Positions 8,507-16,705 of a DNA stretch of 34,590 nt are shown in pieces. This DNA is from Thalassovita litoralis (lineage in GTDB: Bacteria; Pseudomonadota; Alphaproteobacteria; Rhodobacterales; Rhodobacteraceae). How positions within the stretch are numbered: position 1 is the first letter of the stretch; the number at the start of each line of letters is the position of its first letter. Position numbers and translations under genes: made by a program. Location: positions 1 to 34,590 of the forward strand of contig NZ_FXTO01000037.1 of the NCBI RefSeq assembly GCF_900182725.1. The letters are read 5' to 3'. The notes beneath the pieces are model-generated. The model made no database searches. It was given only the letters and a program-made list of their open reading frames with translations, and had not been told where the DNA came from.

Positions 8507-10092
8507 TGTTGGGTCTCCGATGGTTTGCGCAGGGAAACGGCCACGAACCCAATCGCCGCCAGAATAAGGATCGCCGCAACCGGGCGGTTGAACAGAAACC
8601 ACGGGTCGGCCCCCGTGGCGGCAAAGGCCTGTCTGGCGGTTTCTTCCAGCTTGCCGCCAAGGATAAAGGCGATGACGAAGGGCAGGGGCGATATACCCAG
8701 CCGCCGCATCCCATAGCCCAACACGCCGAACCCGATGGTGAACCAGATCGCCTGCATCCGGGGGTCCTGAACATAGATCGCGGTCAGGGTCATCAGCAGC
8801 ACAACCGGCAACAGCATATGTTTGGGAACGCGCACCATTACCCCGGCGGCCCGCATGAACAGCCCGCCCAGCGTCCAGTTGAACAGGTTGCCCAGCATCA
8901 TCGCCGTGAAAATCCCAAAGGCCATCACCAGTTCGGGGTTCACCGTGTCTGTGGAAAACCGGAAAACCGCCGGGCCGGGGTTGAAGCCCCCGATGCTTTC
9001 GGCGGCAAGGATCAGGAAAACCGCAGCGGCATTGCCGGGGATGCCCAGACTTAGGACAGGGATCAGGTTCGCCCCGGAAACCGAACTGTTGGCCGCTTCT
9101 GTTGCGGCGATACCTTCGGGGGCGCCTTGTCCGAATGGCTTCCGATCAGGATGGCGGCGGGCATGGGTTCGCGCCCCAACGGAATAGCCCAGCGTCGCCG
9201 CAAGCGTGGACCCGATACCCGGCAATGCCCCGATCACCGTTCCAATTACTGCGGATCGGGCCACATGCGGCGCAATCCGTTTCAGGTCTGCGGCGTGCAG
9301 CCGCTGGTCCCCTTGTTGTGGCGTTTCTTTTGCGGGTTGGGCGCGGCGATGGTTGTGCCACATGTCCTCGAACGCTTTGAATACCTCGCCCAGGATCAGC
9401 ACGCCCAGAATAACCGCCGTAACGGAAAACCCCTGTGCCAGCGTTTGTGTGCCAAAGCTAAGGCGGGGATAGAAATCCTCGCCAGTGCCGATAAAGGCCA
9501 CCAACAGCCCCAACCCCATCGCAATGATACCTTTGCCCACCGATCCGCCAATGATTGCTGCGATAAAGGCCAGCGACAGGATCAGCAGCGCGGTTTTTTC
9601 CGGCAGGTCCAGATAGCGTTCCACCAACAGGGCCAAAAACGGGGCGCAGACGATCAGCACGATATCGGAAAACGTATCCCCTGCGGCCGAACTGAAATGC
9701 GCCACTTTCAGCGCCTTTCGGGCCTGTCCGGCCTGTGCCATCGGATAGCCGTCCAGCGTTGTCATATAGGCATCGGGCGTGCCGGGGGTGTTGAACAGGA
9801 TTGCAGGCACGGCCCCGCCCACGGTTGCGCCCTTCATCACACCGATCAGAAAGCCCAGAACCGGCAGCAGGGCATCGCTGGAAAACCCAAAGATGGAAAT
9901 CAGGATCGGCAGTGAAATCGCCATTGCCATCGGCCCGGCCAATCCCGGCGTGGCCCCCACCATGATGCCCAGCACAAACCCGGCCAGCACCATCACGACG
10001 GTCACGGATATGGGCAGGCCAAGAAAGGAAAAGGCCACCGGCCCCTGAAATACGGCCAAAATTCCGGCCATGATGTAATCAAACGCGGTCAT
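8503..10092 (-). CDS. TTT transporter large membrane subunit, TctA family
   Basis: A 529-residue polytopic protein of the usual TctA size. It has the conserved glycine-proline motifs VGATPGLAGPMA (about 45-57) and GALPGIGSTLAA (mid-protein), plus LSLGIPGNAAA, the duplicated signature of the family. The start is the ATG at 10092-10090, which overlaps the tctB stop (TGATG); the GTG one codon upstream is less likely. The stop overlaps the sulfatase start. It is the transport channel working with the TctB-like protein and the periplasmic TctC-like binder. The substrate is unknown; the sulfatase context suggests a sulfated organic acid or ester. Confidence 0.9.
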   Translation of the reverse strand: MTAFDYIMAGILAVFQGPVAFSFLGLPISVTVVMVLAGFVLGIMVGATPGLAGPMAMAISLPILISIFGFSSDALLPVLGFLIGVMKGATVGGAVPAILFNTPGTPDAYMTTLDGYPMAQAGQARKALKVAHFSSAAGDTFSDIVLIVCAPFLALLVERYLDLPEKTALLILSLAFIAAIIGGSVGKGIIAMGLGLLVAFIGTGEDFYPRLSFGTQTLAQGFSVTAVILGVLILGEVFKAFEDMWHNHRRAQPAKETPQQGDQRLHAADLKRIAPHVARSAVIGTVIGALPGIGSTLAATLGYSVGARTHARRHPDRKPFGQGAPEGIAATEAANSSVSGANLIPVLSLGIPGNAAAVFLILAAESIGGFNPGPAVFRFSTDTVNPELVMAFGIFTAMMLGNLFNWTLGGLFMRAAGVMVRVPKHMLLPVVLLMTLTAIYVQDPRMQAIWFTIGFGVLGYGMRRLGISPLPFVIAFILGGKLEETARQAFAATGADPWFLFNRPVAAILILAAIGFVAVSLRKPSETQQ

Positions 10093-10664
10093 CACACATC
10101 ACCATTGGGGGGCAAAAGCAGGTGATCGAAGGGAACTCCATACAGCAGCGCCAGCGCCAGACTGGCCAACGCCCCCACGATCAGGCCGCGCGCTGTGATC
10201 CGGCCTTCGATCCAGCCGATCAGGGCGGAAACCAGCACCCAGCCGCCCAGCACAAAGCCCAGATATTTCCACGGCGCGGTATCGCGCAGCAGGCGATAGT
10301 CCAGCGCCTCGCCGGTGATCCCGCCAGCGATCCACGCGACGACAGGCCCGGTCCAGCGCATCAGGGCGAAACTGACCCCGCAGATTGCCAGCAGATACGC
10401 CACAGACCCAAGGTTCCGCAGGCTGATCCCCCCGGCATTCGGGGCGCGGCGCTGGAAAAATACCATCACGCCGCCCAGCCCGATCACCGTTGCGGCAATC
10501 GTCGGGGCCAGCGCATCGCCAATGTTGACCTGTCGCCGTACCTTCAGGATCAGGCCGCTGCCGCTGTCCATCGGTATCCACAGGAAAACCGCCACCAGCG
10601 CAAAGACGATGCAGCCCAGAGACAGCAAAAGATTGGTGCGGGGAAACGGATCGGGCGTCTGCAT
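10092..10664 (-). CDS. TTT transporter small membrane subunit, TctB family
   Basis: A 190-residue membrane protein with about five hydrophobic segments (for example LLLSLGCIVFALVAVFLW and LVSALIGWI). It is slightly longer than the classic TctB (about 150 residues). The start is the ATG at 10664 with ACGGAG upstream. The longer reading from 10709 covers the intercistronic hairpin and is rejected. It sits between the tctC and tctA genes in the standard order. Sequence conservation in this family is poor, so the call relies partly on position. Confidence 0.85.
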   Translation of the reverse strand: MQTPDPFPRTNLLLSLGCIVFALVAVFLWIPMDSGSGLILKVRRQVNIGDALAPTIAATVIGLGGVMVFFQRRAPNAGGISLRNLGSVAYLLAICGVSFALMRWTGPVVAWIAGGITGEALDYRLLRDTAPWKYLGFVLGGWVLVSALIGWIEGRITARGLIVGALASLALALLYGVPFDHLLLPPNGDV

Positions 10665-10682
10665 TCGGGCGCTCCGTGATTG

Positions 10683-10707
10683 GTCTTGCCGGGGGGACCG
10701 GCAAGAC
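10683..10707 (-). promoter_or_regulatory. Intercistronic hairpin between tctC and tctB
   Basis: GTCTTGCCGG (10683-10692) pairs perfectly with CCGGCAAGAC (10698-10707), loop of 5, just after the tctC stop. No T-tract follows on the minus strand, so it is more likely a 3'-end stabiliser or processing site raising binding-protein mRNA than a terminator. Confidence 0.6.
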
Positions 10708-10723
10708 ACGCAAGAAGGGATGA

Positions 10724-11674
10724 TTACTCGGACGCGGCCTTCATCAGGCGACCAGCGGCGTCATAATCGGCCTGCACCAGCGATTGCAGCGCATCACCCG
10801 AAATCGTGGCCGGTTCGCCAAAGGCCTTGGTGATCATGGCGGCGGATTTGTTGCCTTCGCCGGTGATCGCATCAATCACAGCGGCGGCAATGGCATCGCG
10901 CACCTCTGTGGGCATACCTTTGGGACCGATCAGGGCAAAATACCCGTCGGCGTTAAATTCCACGCCAAAATCAGACATCAACGGGGCGTCGGGTGTTTGC
11001 TTCAGCGGCGTGGACAGGGCCGAGGCAAGGTTCACCAGATCCCCGGCGGCCACGCCCTTGGCCTGAATACCAGCCATAAAGCCCAGATCCATATCGCCTG
11101 CCATCACGCCATTCATCACGGCCTTGCCGCCCTTGCCCGACACGATGTTGAAATCGACGCCCTGCGCCTTGCCCAGTAAATAGGCGATATCGGCCAGTTT
11201 GGGGCTCATCACGCCAAAGCGGATGTCCTGCCCGGATTTGGCGGCCTTGATCACGTCGTTGAAGTCAGCCCACCCCTTAGAGGATTGCGACACGATCCCC
11301 ATCTGGAACCCGGCTGTGGTGCTGATGGCGGTGAAATCTTCGGGGGTGACGCCCGCATTCGCGGCCAGCATATTATAGCCCAGCGTTTCGGTGACAACCA
11401 TGCCGATAACCGTGCCGTCGTTCGGCTGATCCTTCAGCGCCATCGCCAAATTCATGCCGCCCTTGCCGGTGACTTGTTCGGGGATGAATTTCCAGCCCAG
11501 TTTGGTTTCGATGTCTTCGGCGATCAGCCGGGCCTGCGTGTCGGCCCCGCCCCCGGCGGCAAATGCGATCATCAGCTTGATCGGTCCCGGCGGGGTCCAG
11601 TCGGCGGCCATTGCGCCACCGGAAAAAGCCACAAGCCCAATCGCCGCGACGGCGGCTTTCAATACGCGTTTCAT
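10724..11674 (-). CDS. TTT transporter periplasmic binding protein, TctC/Bug family
   Basis: A 316-residue secreted protein. The signal peptide MKRVLKAAVAAIGLVAFSGG ends near AMA|ADW. The mature start PPGPIKLMIAFAAGGGADTQ matches the Bug-family ligand loop, and the second loop GKGG-x-NLA follows. The start ATG is preceded by GGGAGG. It is first in the minus-strand operon tctC-tctB-tctA-sulfatase, divergent from a marR gene. It captures the substrate for the TctAB membrane pair. The ligand is not deducible from sequence; many Bug proteins bind carboxylates. Confidence 0.92.
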   Translation of the reverse strand: MKRVLKAAVAAIGLVAFSGGAMAADWTPPGPIKLMIAFAAGGGADTQARLIAEDIETKLGWKFIPEQVTGKGGMNLAMALKDQPNDGTVIGMVVTETLGYNMLAANAGVTPEDFTAISTTAGFQMGIVSQSSKGWADFNDVIKAAKSGQDIRFGVMSPKLADIAYLLGKAQGVDFNIVSGKGGKAVMNGVMAGDMDLGFMAGIQAKGVAAGDLVNLASALSTPLKQTPDAPLMSDFGVEFNADGYFALIGPKGMPTEVRDAIAAAVIDAITGEGNKSAAMITKAFGEPATISGDALQSLVQADYDAAGRLMKAASE

Positions 11675-11709
11675 GGTGATCCTCCCTAGATTGCGGGGCA
11701 GTCAGCCAC

Positions 11710-11750
11710 AGTATAGTTGACGGATCAACTAAAAACTTGACGAGTTAACC
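11710..11750. promoter_or_regulatory. Divergent promoter with two MarR-type operator candidates
   Basis: The inverted repeat AGTTGA-CGGA-TCAACT occupies 11715-11730. A related, less perfect copy TTGACGAGTTAAC starts at 11737. The two TTGAC boxes are 20 bp apart, about two helical turns. On the minus strand TATACT (11715-11710) is a good -10 box for tctC, so a protein on the first repeat would cover the core promoter. The regulator is most likely the adjacent MarR protein. Binding is inferred. Confidence 0.65.
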
Positions 11751-11783
11751 AAATCGGGAAATGCTGGAGCCAGAGGAGAGCAT

Positions 11784-12269
11784 ATGACCGCAGACATTTC
11801 CAAAATCGTCACCGATGATCCAATGGACACGCTGCCCATTCAGCAATTCCTGACCTATCGGTTGTCGCGGGTTCAGGCCAAACTGAACGCACAGGCCGCG
11901 CGGATGTTGCGGGAAACCAGCGGCGTGACCCTGACCCAATGGCGCATCATTGCCGTTGTCGGAACGTCGGGCCAAACACGGCTGTCTGAAATCGCCCGCG
12001 CGACTGCGCTGGACAAGGGGCTTTTGTCCCGCAATCTGGCCACGTTGATTGACGAAAAAATCATTCAGGCCACCCCGGATGAAACCGACCAACGCGCGCA
12101 AAACCTGACGCTGGCCCCCCGCGGGCAGGACATATTTGAACGTACCTTGCCCGTGACCCGTCGCCGTCAAAGCAAATTGCGGGAAAACCTGACCCCGGAT
12201 GAATTGGAAACCTTCCGGCGCGTTCTGGACAAGTTGGAAATCGCCGCAGACCTAAAGGATTTTACATGA
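11784..12269 (+). CDS. MarR-family transcriptional regulator
   Basis: A 161-residue winged-helix regulator. The recognition region is TRLSEIARATALDKGLLSRNLATL and the wing carries the family Asp-Arg pattern (DETDQRAQNLTLAPRG). The start ATG at 11784 follows a strong AGAGGAGAG. Its stop overlaps the next sulfatase start (ATGA). It is divergent from the tctCBA-sulfatase operon with operator-like repeats between, so it probably represses both operons and responds to the transported compound or its hydrolysis product. Confidence 0.92.
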   Translation: MTADISKIVTDDPMDTLPIQQFLTYRLSRVQAKLNAQAARMLRETSGVTLTQWRIIAVVGTSGQTRLSEIARATALDKGLLSRNLATLIDEKIIQATPDETDQRAQNLTLAPRGQDIFERTLPVTRRRQSKLRENLTPDELETFRRVLDKLEIAADLKDFT

Positions 12270-13699
12270 GCCAGCCCAATTTTCTTGTCATCATGTCTGA
12301 CGAGCATCAGGCCCGCGCGATGGGCTGTGCCGGGCATCCGTTTGTGCAAACCCCCAATCTGGATGCGCTGGCCGCCCGTGGGGTGCGGTTCACCGATGCC
12401 TATACGCCCAGCCCGATCTGCGTACCGGCGCGGGCATCGTTTGCATCGGGGCGGTATGTGCATGTGAACCGCTTGTGGGACAATGCCATGCCCTATACCG
12501 GCGAACCCAAAGGCTGGGGCCACGCCCTGCAAGGGGCCGGTGTTCCAGTGGAATCCATCGGGAAACTGCATTACCGCTCGGACGAGGACCCGGCAGGGTT
12601 TGATGTGGAACATATCCCGATGCAGGTGGCTGGCGGGGTTGGTATGGTCTGGGCCTCGATCCGCCGCGAAGAAGAACGCGTGGTGCAGGAAGAAGGCCGG
12701 ATGCTGGGCGATTACATCGGCCCCGGCCATTCCAAATACACGGATTACGACGCCGCCGTGACCCGCCGCACGGAACAATGGCTGACTGATCGCGCGGCAT
12801 CGGACGACAACAGGCCGTGGTGCCTGTATGTCGGGCTGGTCGCGCCGCATTTCCCGCTGGTCGTGCCGCAGGAATATTACGATCTTTACCCGCCCGAAAC
12901 ACTGCCTGATGTGAAGCTGCACCCCACAACGGGATACATCCGGCATCCTTGGGTGGAAAAACAAAACGCCATGATGAACAGCGAGTCAAAGTTCCGCAGC
13001 CCCGAGGAACGGCTTGCCGCAATGGCCAGCTATTACGGCCTGTGTTCGTGGCTGGATCACAATGTCGGGCAGATCCTTTCGGCGCTGAATGCGGCAGGGT
13101 TTGGGGACAACACAACGGTGATTTATACCTCGGACCACGGCGATAACGTCGGCGCGCGCGGGCTTTGGGGGAAATCTAACCTGTATCAGGAAAGCGTTTC
13201 CGTCCCGATGATCATGGCTGGCCCCGGTATCCCCCCCGGCACATGTGACACGCCGGTTTCGCTGTTGGATATCTCGGCCACGATCCCCGCGCATTTCGGC
13301 GCGGCGTTTTCCGGGGATGGGCGGTCGCTTGCGGATATTGCGCAGGCCCCCACCGATCCCGATCGGCCGATCCTGTCAGAATATCATGCCGCCGGGGCGG
13401 TTTCGGGCGGGTTCATGCTGCGCAAGGGACGGTGGAAGCTGAACCATTATATCGGCTTCCCGCCCGAACTGTTCGACATGGGAAACGACCCCGAGGAACT
13501 GACCGATCTGGCCGCAGACCCCGCCCATGCGGATACGCTGGCGCAGATGCAGGCCGAAATGCGCAAAATCGTTGATCCCGAAGCCGCAGACGCGCAGGCC
13601 TTCGCGGATCAGGCGGCGCTGATTGCCCATCACGGCGGCCGGGAAAAGGCGCTGAAACTGGGCGCCCCGGCAGCTACCCCCCCGCCAGAGGTAAAATAA
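12266..13699 (+). CDS. Sulfatase (choline-sulfatase-like, Cys-type)
   Basis: A 477-residue enzyme. The N-terminus NFLVIMSDEHQARAMG carries the metal-site Asp (D12). CVPAR at 52-56 is the formylglycine motif. YTSDHGDNVG gives the second metal site and LRKGRWKLNHYIGFPPELFD is the typical C-terminal strand-loop. No signal peptide is seen. SPICVPARASFASGR and WDNAMPY resemble choline-sulfatase-type enzymes, but no betaine-pathway genes are nearby, so I do not assign betC. It overlaps marR by 4 bases and the following hydrolase (TAATG at 13697-13701). It differs clearly from the other sulfatase in this locus, so the two probably have different substrates or act in sequence. Confidence 0.88.
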   Translation: MSQPNFLVIMSDEHQARAMGCAGHPFVQTPNLDALAARGVRFTDAYTPSPICVPARASFASGRYVHVNRLWDNAMPYTGEPKGWGHALQGAGVPVESIGKLHYRSDEDPAGFDVEHIPMQVAGGVGMVWASIRREEERVVQEEGRMLGDYIGPGHSKYTDYDAAVTRRTEQWLTDRAASDDNRPWCLYVGLVAPHFPLVVPQEYYDLYPPETLPDVKLHPTTGYIRHPWVEKQNAMMNSESKFRSPEERLAAMASYYGLCSWLDHNVGQILSALNAAGFGDNTTVIYTSDHGDNVGARGLWGKSNLYQESVSVPMIMAGPGIPPGTCDTPVSLLDISATIPAHFGAAFSGDGRSLADIAQAPTDPDRPILSEYHAAGAVSGGFMLRKGRWKLNHYIGFPPELFDMGNDPEELTDLAADPAHADTLAQMQAEMRKIVDPEAADAQAFADQAALIAHHGGREKALKLGAPAATPPPEVK

Positions 13700-14547
13700 T
13701 GAAACTGACTGTTCTTGGCTCCGGTTCTCCCGAGGCATACCTGCGCCGGGCGTCTTCGGGGTATCTGTTGGATATTGGCGACGATGTGGTGCTGTTCGAT
13801 TGCGGCGGCGGGGTCTATGACAACCTGCTGCGGGCCGGGCGCAAACCGTCCGAGATTACGCATATCTTTTTCAGCCACCTGCATTCCGATCACATGATGG
13901 ATTACGCTCGGCTGATCCACGCGGCATGGGACGAAGGCGGCAGGCCAGTTCAGGTGTTCGGGCCTGACCCGATTGGATTTATCACCCAAGGCTATTTCGG
14001 ACCGCAGGGGGTGCTGTCACATGATCTGCGCGCCCGGACCGAATTGTTGCCCAGTCAGGAAGTCTGGAAAGCGCGCGGCGGCACCTTGCCCCGCCCGTGG
14101 CCCGCGCCCGATGTCACCGAAATCACCCCCGGTTTCACGTTTCAGGGCAATGGCTGGCGGCTGACCTCGTGCGAGGTTCCCCACGCACAGCCCGCGCTGA
14201 CCTGCATGGCCTTTGCCGTCGAAAGCGAGGGGCGCAAGTTCGTGTATTCGGGCGATGCGGGGATTTGCGACGCGCTGACCGCACTGATCACCGATGCCGA
14301 TCTGTTGTTGCACTGGTGTTACCGGCTGGATGGCGAAACAGCGCATCCGCTGATGCTGCCCGTGACACCGACCCCCAGCCAAATCGCCCAAGTGGCCAAA
14401 TCCGCCGGGGTAAAGCGCCTGTTGCTGACCCATTTCCGGATCCACATGGACGCCCCCGAAGGCCACGCTGCGGCGCTGAAGGCGCTGGCGGAACATTTTG
14501 GGGAAAACAGCCGCATCGTCGAGGATCTGGACGAATATACCGTTTAG
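13699..14547 (+). CDS. Metallo-beta-lactamase-fold hydrolase (RNase Z / AtsA-like)
   Basis: A 282-residue protein with the dizinc site HLHSDH (H60, H62, D64, H65), H162 (EVPHAQ), D186 (YSGDAG) and H245 (LTHFR). The order and spacing match the RNase Z/arylsulfatase-AtsA branch of the fold. It lacks a signal peptide. Coupled to a sulfatase and regulated with it, it could be a second type of ester hydrolase, for example a zinc arylsulfatase or a lactonase acting downstream. A tRNA-processing role is unlikely in this operon. Its last 260 bases are antisense to the over-long tctA frame. Confidence 0.85.
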   Translation: MKLTVLGSGSPEAYLRRASSGYLLDIGDDVVLFDCGGGVYDNLLRAGRKPSEITHIFFSHLHSDHMMDYARLIHAAWDEGGRPVQVFGPDPIGFITQGYFGPQGVLSHDLRARTELLPSQEVWKARGGTLPRPWPAPDVTEITPGFTFQGNGWRLTSCEVPHAQPALTCMAFAVESEGRKFVYSGDAGICDALTALITDADLLLHWCYRLDGETAHPLMLPVTPTPSQIAQVAKSAGVKRLLLTHFRIHMDAPEGHAAALKALAEHFGENSRIVEDLDEYTV

Positions 14548-16186
14548 GTAGGCCGGGTGGGGCCATAGTTGTGGCGGGGCAGGGGATATTCCCGGTCATG
14601 CGGGCGTTTGCGATACGATAACAAACGCCCGATACCGTTTCAGACCAGTCTGCAATCGCCCCTTCGTCATCCCGTGGCGCGTGCATCTTCGCTTTGACCT
14701 TGCGCCCCACCACCAGCGGCAGGATGAAGCCGACAATCGCAATCAGCCAAAGCGTTACCGACAACGGGCTGTCGATCAGGGTCAGCCAATCGCCATTGTC
14801 GATGCTAATGGCGCGCCGCAGGTTGTTTTCCATCGAATTCCCCAGCAGCGTTCCCAGAATGATGGGCACCAATGGCACGTCCAGCTTGCGCAGCACCCAG
14901 CCCATGACACCGAAACCGATCATCACCAACAGATCAAACGACGACCCCGAGATGCCGTAAATCCCGACAAAAGAAACCATCGCAACGATTGGCATCAAAA
15001 TACGCGGCGGCACCATCAGCACGCGGGTAAACAGGCCAACCATTGGGATATTCATGGCCAGCAGCATGATATTGGCAATGAACAGCGCCGCGATCAGCCC
15101 CCAGACCACATCGGGATTTTGGGTAAACAACAACGGGCCGGGCGTGATGTTCAGCGACAACAGAACAGCCAGCAACACAGCCGTGGTTCCCGAACCGGGA
15201 ACCCCAAGTGCCAGCATCGGCACCAGCGCACCGCCCGCCGCGGCGTTATTGCCTGCCTCGGGGGCGGCAACGCCGCGCGGGTCGCCCTTGCCGAATGTTT
15301 TGCCTTCGCTGTCCACCAGCCGTTTTTCAAACGAATACGAAATAAACGACCCAAGCGATGCCCCGGCCCCCGGCAACACACCCGCGATAAAGCCAAGTAT
15401 CGTTGAACGGATCATTGTCGGGGTGGTGCTTTTCAGCATTGCCACAGGGGGCGTCAGCCGGCCGACGCGGATTTTTTCGGCGTTGCCGTCGGCATTTCCG
15501 TGGCGGTGTTCAAGGAAGATAAACACCTCGGACAGGGCGAAAAGCCCGACAATCGCCACCAGAAAATCCAGCCCGTCATACAGGTGAACTTCGCCAAAGG
15601 TGAAACGCGGCACGCCCGTTTGTGTATCCACGCCAATCATCGCTAGCCCCAGCCCCAACGCCGCAGCAAAGGCGGATTTGGCCTGATTGGTCGAGGAAAC
15701 CCCGCCCAAAGTCATGAAGGCAAGCGCGAACAGGGCGAAATATTCTGCCGGACCGAACAGCAGGGCAATTTTGACAAGCTGCGGTGCCAGCAGGATCAGC
15801 CCCCACGTTGCGAAAAAAGCACCGACAAAAGACGCGATACCAGACAGGGAAAGCGCCTGCCCGGCCATCCCGTTTTTTGCCATCGGATACCCGTCTAGAC
15901 AGGTCATCATTGCAGGCTCATCGCCCGGAATGTTCAGCAGGATCGAAGAAATCCGCCCGCCATACATCGCGCCATAGTAAACCGAGGTCAAAAGGATCAG
16001 CGACGGTGTCGCCCCCAACCCCAGCGTGAACGCCAGCGGAATTAGAATGGCCACCCCGTTCGAGGGGCCAAGTCCGGGCAAGGCGCCCATGATCGTACCC
16101 AGAAAACAGCCCAGAAGCGCCAGCAACAGGTTTTGCCATGTCAGCGCAATGGCAAAACCGTCGGCAAGAGAAATCAAAGTATCCAT
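14288..16186 (-). CDS. tctA: TTT transporter TctA family, second system, with abnormal C-terminal extension
   Basis: Residues 1 to about 510 form a complete TctA: MGALPGLGPSNGVAILIPL near 33-51, GVLPGAGASLGSF mid-protein and LALGVPGSGTTAVLL. The start ATG follows AAAGGAGG, which overlaps the tctB stop region. The family normally ends near here (about 500-510), at KAKMHAPRDDEG. Instead the frame stays open to residue 632, through a hairpin (about 519-529) and then 86 codons antisense to the hydrolase gene. The tail is rich in Pro, Arg and Gly like a shadow frame. A lost stop (for example at W514) or a small frameshift is likely. The transporter core looks intact. By its tctDE neighbours this is the classical Tct system (citrate/tricarboxylate-like substrate). 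Confidence 0.82.
   Translation of the reverse strand: MDTLISLADGFAIALTWQNLLLALLGCFLGTIMGALPGLGPSNGVAILIPLAFTLGLGATPSLILLTSVYYGAMYGGRISSILLNIPGDEPAMMTCLDGYPMAKNGMAGQALSLSGIASFVGAFFATWGLILLAPQLVKIALLFGPAEYFALFALAFMTLGGVSSTNQAKSAFAAALGLGLAMIGVDTQTGVPRFTFGEVHLYDGLDFLVAIVGLFALSEVFIFLEHRHGNADGNAEKIRVGRLTPPVAMLKSTTPTMIRSTILGFIAGVLPGAGASLGSFISYSFEKRLVDSEGKTFGKGDPRGVAAPEAGNNAAAGGALVPMLALGVPGSGTTAVLLAVLLSLNITPGPLLFTQNPDVVWGLIAALFIANIMLLAMNIPMVGLFTRVLMVPPRILMPIVAMVSFVGIYGISGSSFDLLVMIGFGVMGWVLRKLDVPLVPIILGTLLGNSMENNLRRAISIDNGDWLTLIDSPLSVTLWLIAIVGFILPLVVGRKVKAKMHAPRDDEGAIADWSETVSGVCYRIANARMTGNIPCPATTMAPPGLPKRYIRPDPRRCGCFPQNVPPAPSAPQRGLRGRPCGSGNGSATGALPRRIWPLGRFGWGSVSRAASADALFRHPAGNTSATTDRHR
14601..14631. 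terminator. Hairpin between convergent operons (inside tctA read-through)
   Basis: CGGGCGTTTG (14601-14610) pairs perfectly with CAAACGCCCG (14622-14631), loop of 11. It lies where the plus-strand hydrolase operon and the minus-strand tctA should both end. No long T-tract is present. Its position suggests that the original tctA stop lay just before it. Confidence 0.55.
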
Positions 16187-16198
16187 AAGACGCCTCCT

Positions 16199-16630
16199 TT
16201 AGAAACCAAGCGGGCCACGCGCGAGCGACAGACCCAACAGCAGATGAAAAACGATGTAGATGCCCACGGATGTACCCACCCCGATGAGGACCGACGCCAC
16301 AAGAGCGGACCCCAGCCGCCATGTCAGGTAGGTTGCCGCCAGTGCTGTCGCGAAAACGAAACCGATGACGGGAAGAAGCTGGGCATACAGCACCATGACG
16401 ACAACGGCGGCAATGATTTCCACGAACCGTCCCAGTGGGGGCCAGGTCGGGGACGCATCGGGTTTCAGGGCAATGCTGATCGAGGCAAGGCCAAGGATGG
16501 CCGCGATGATCAGCGGGAACGCTTTGGGGCCAACCGTGTCAGACAGAAAGCTTTCTTCGATTGCCAAGGCCGCGAACGCGAACCCAATGGCAAGAAGAAG
16601 GCCAACAACACCAAAAATGCGATCGCTCAT
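16199..16630 (-). CDS. tctB: TTT transporter small membrane subunit, TctB family
   Basis: A 143-residue protein with four hydrophobic segments (VVGLLLAIGFAFAALAI, AFPLIIAAILGLASISIAL, FVEIIAAVVVMVLYAQLL, VGTSVGIYIVFHLLLGL). The family motif TVGPKAFPLIIA lies after the first segment. The size is standard for TctB. The start ATG at 16630 follows AAAGGAAA. It lies between tctC and tctA, 12 bases before tctA. Confidence 0.88.
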   Translation of the reverse strand: MSDRIFGVVGLLLAIGFAFAALAIEESFLSDTVGPKAFPLIIAAILGLASISIALKPDASPTWPPLGRFVEIIAAVVVMVLYAQLLPVIGFVFATALAATYLTWRLGSALVASVLIGVGTSVGIYIVFHLLLGLSLARGPLGF

Positions 16631-16653
16631 GGTGGTTTCCTTTCAGGGGACGG

Positions 16654-16680
16654 GGGTGCCACATACGGGATGCGGCACCC
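16654..16680 (-). promoter_or_regulatory. Intercistronic hairpin between tctC and tctB (second system)
   Basis: GGGTGCC (16654-16660) pairs with GGCACCC (16674-16680), with a further inner CAT/ATG pairing. It sits in the 75-base gap after the tctC stop and has no T-tract. It is equivalent in place to the hairpin at 10683-10707 and probably protects or processes the tctC message. Confidence 0.55.
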
Positions 16681-16705
16681 TTGGAATGTCATGTGAAGTG
16701 GGGGG

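Noticed and set aside
12266-13699. Assignment as betC (choline sulfatase)
   Set aside because: The resemblance is partial and no betaine aldehyde or choline dehydrogenase genes are present in the window.
14288-14547. The 86 codons of the tctA frame overlapping the MBL gene as a real extra domain
   Set aside because: The composition is Pro/Arg/Gly-rich, no motif is visible, and the opposite strand encodes a well-conserved hydrolase C-terminus. It is treated as stop loss or frameshift.
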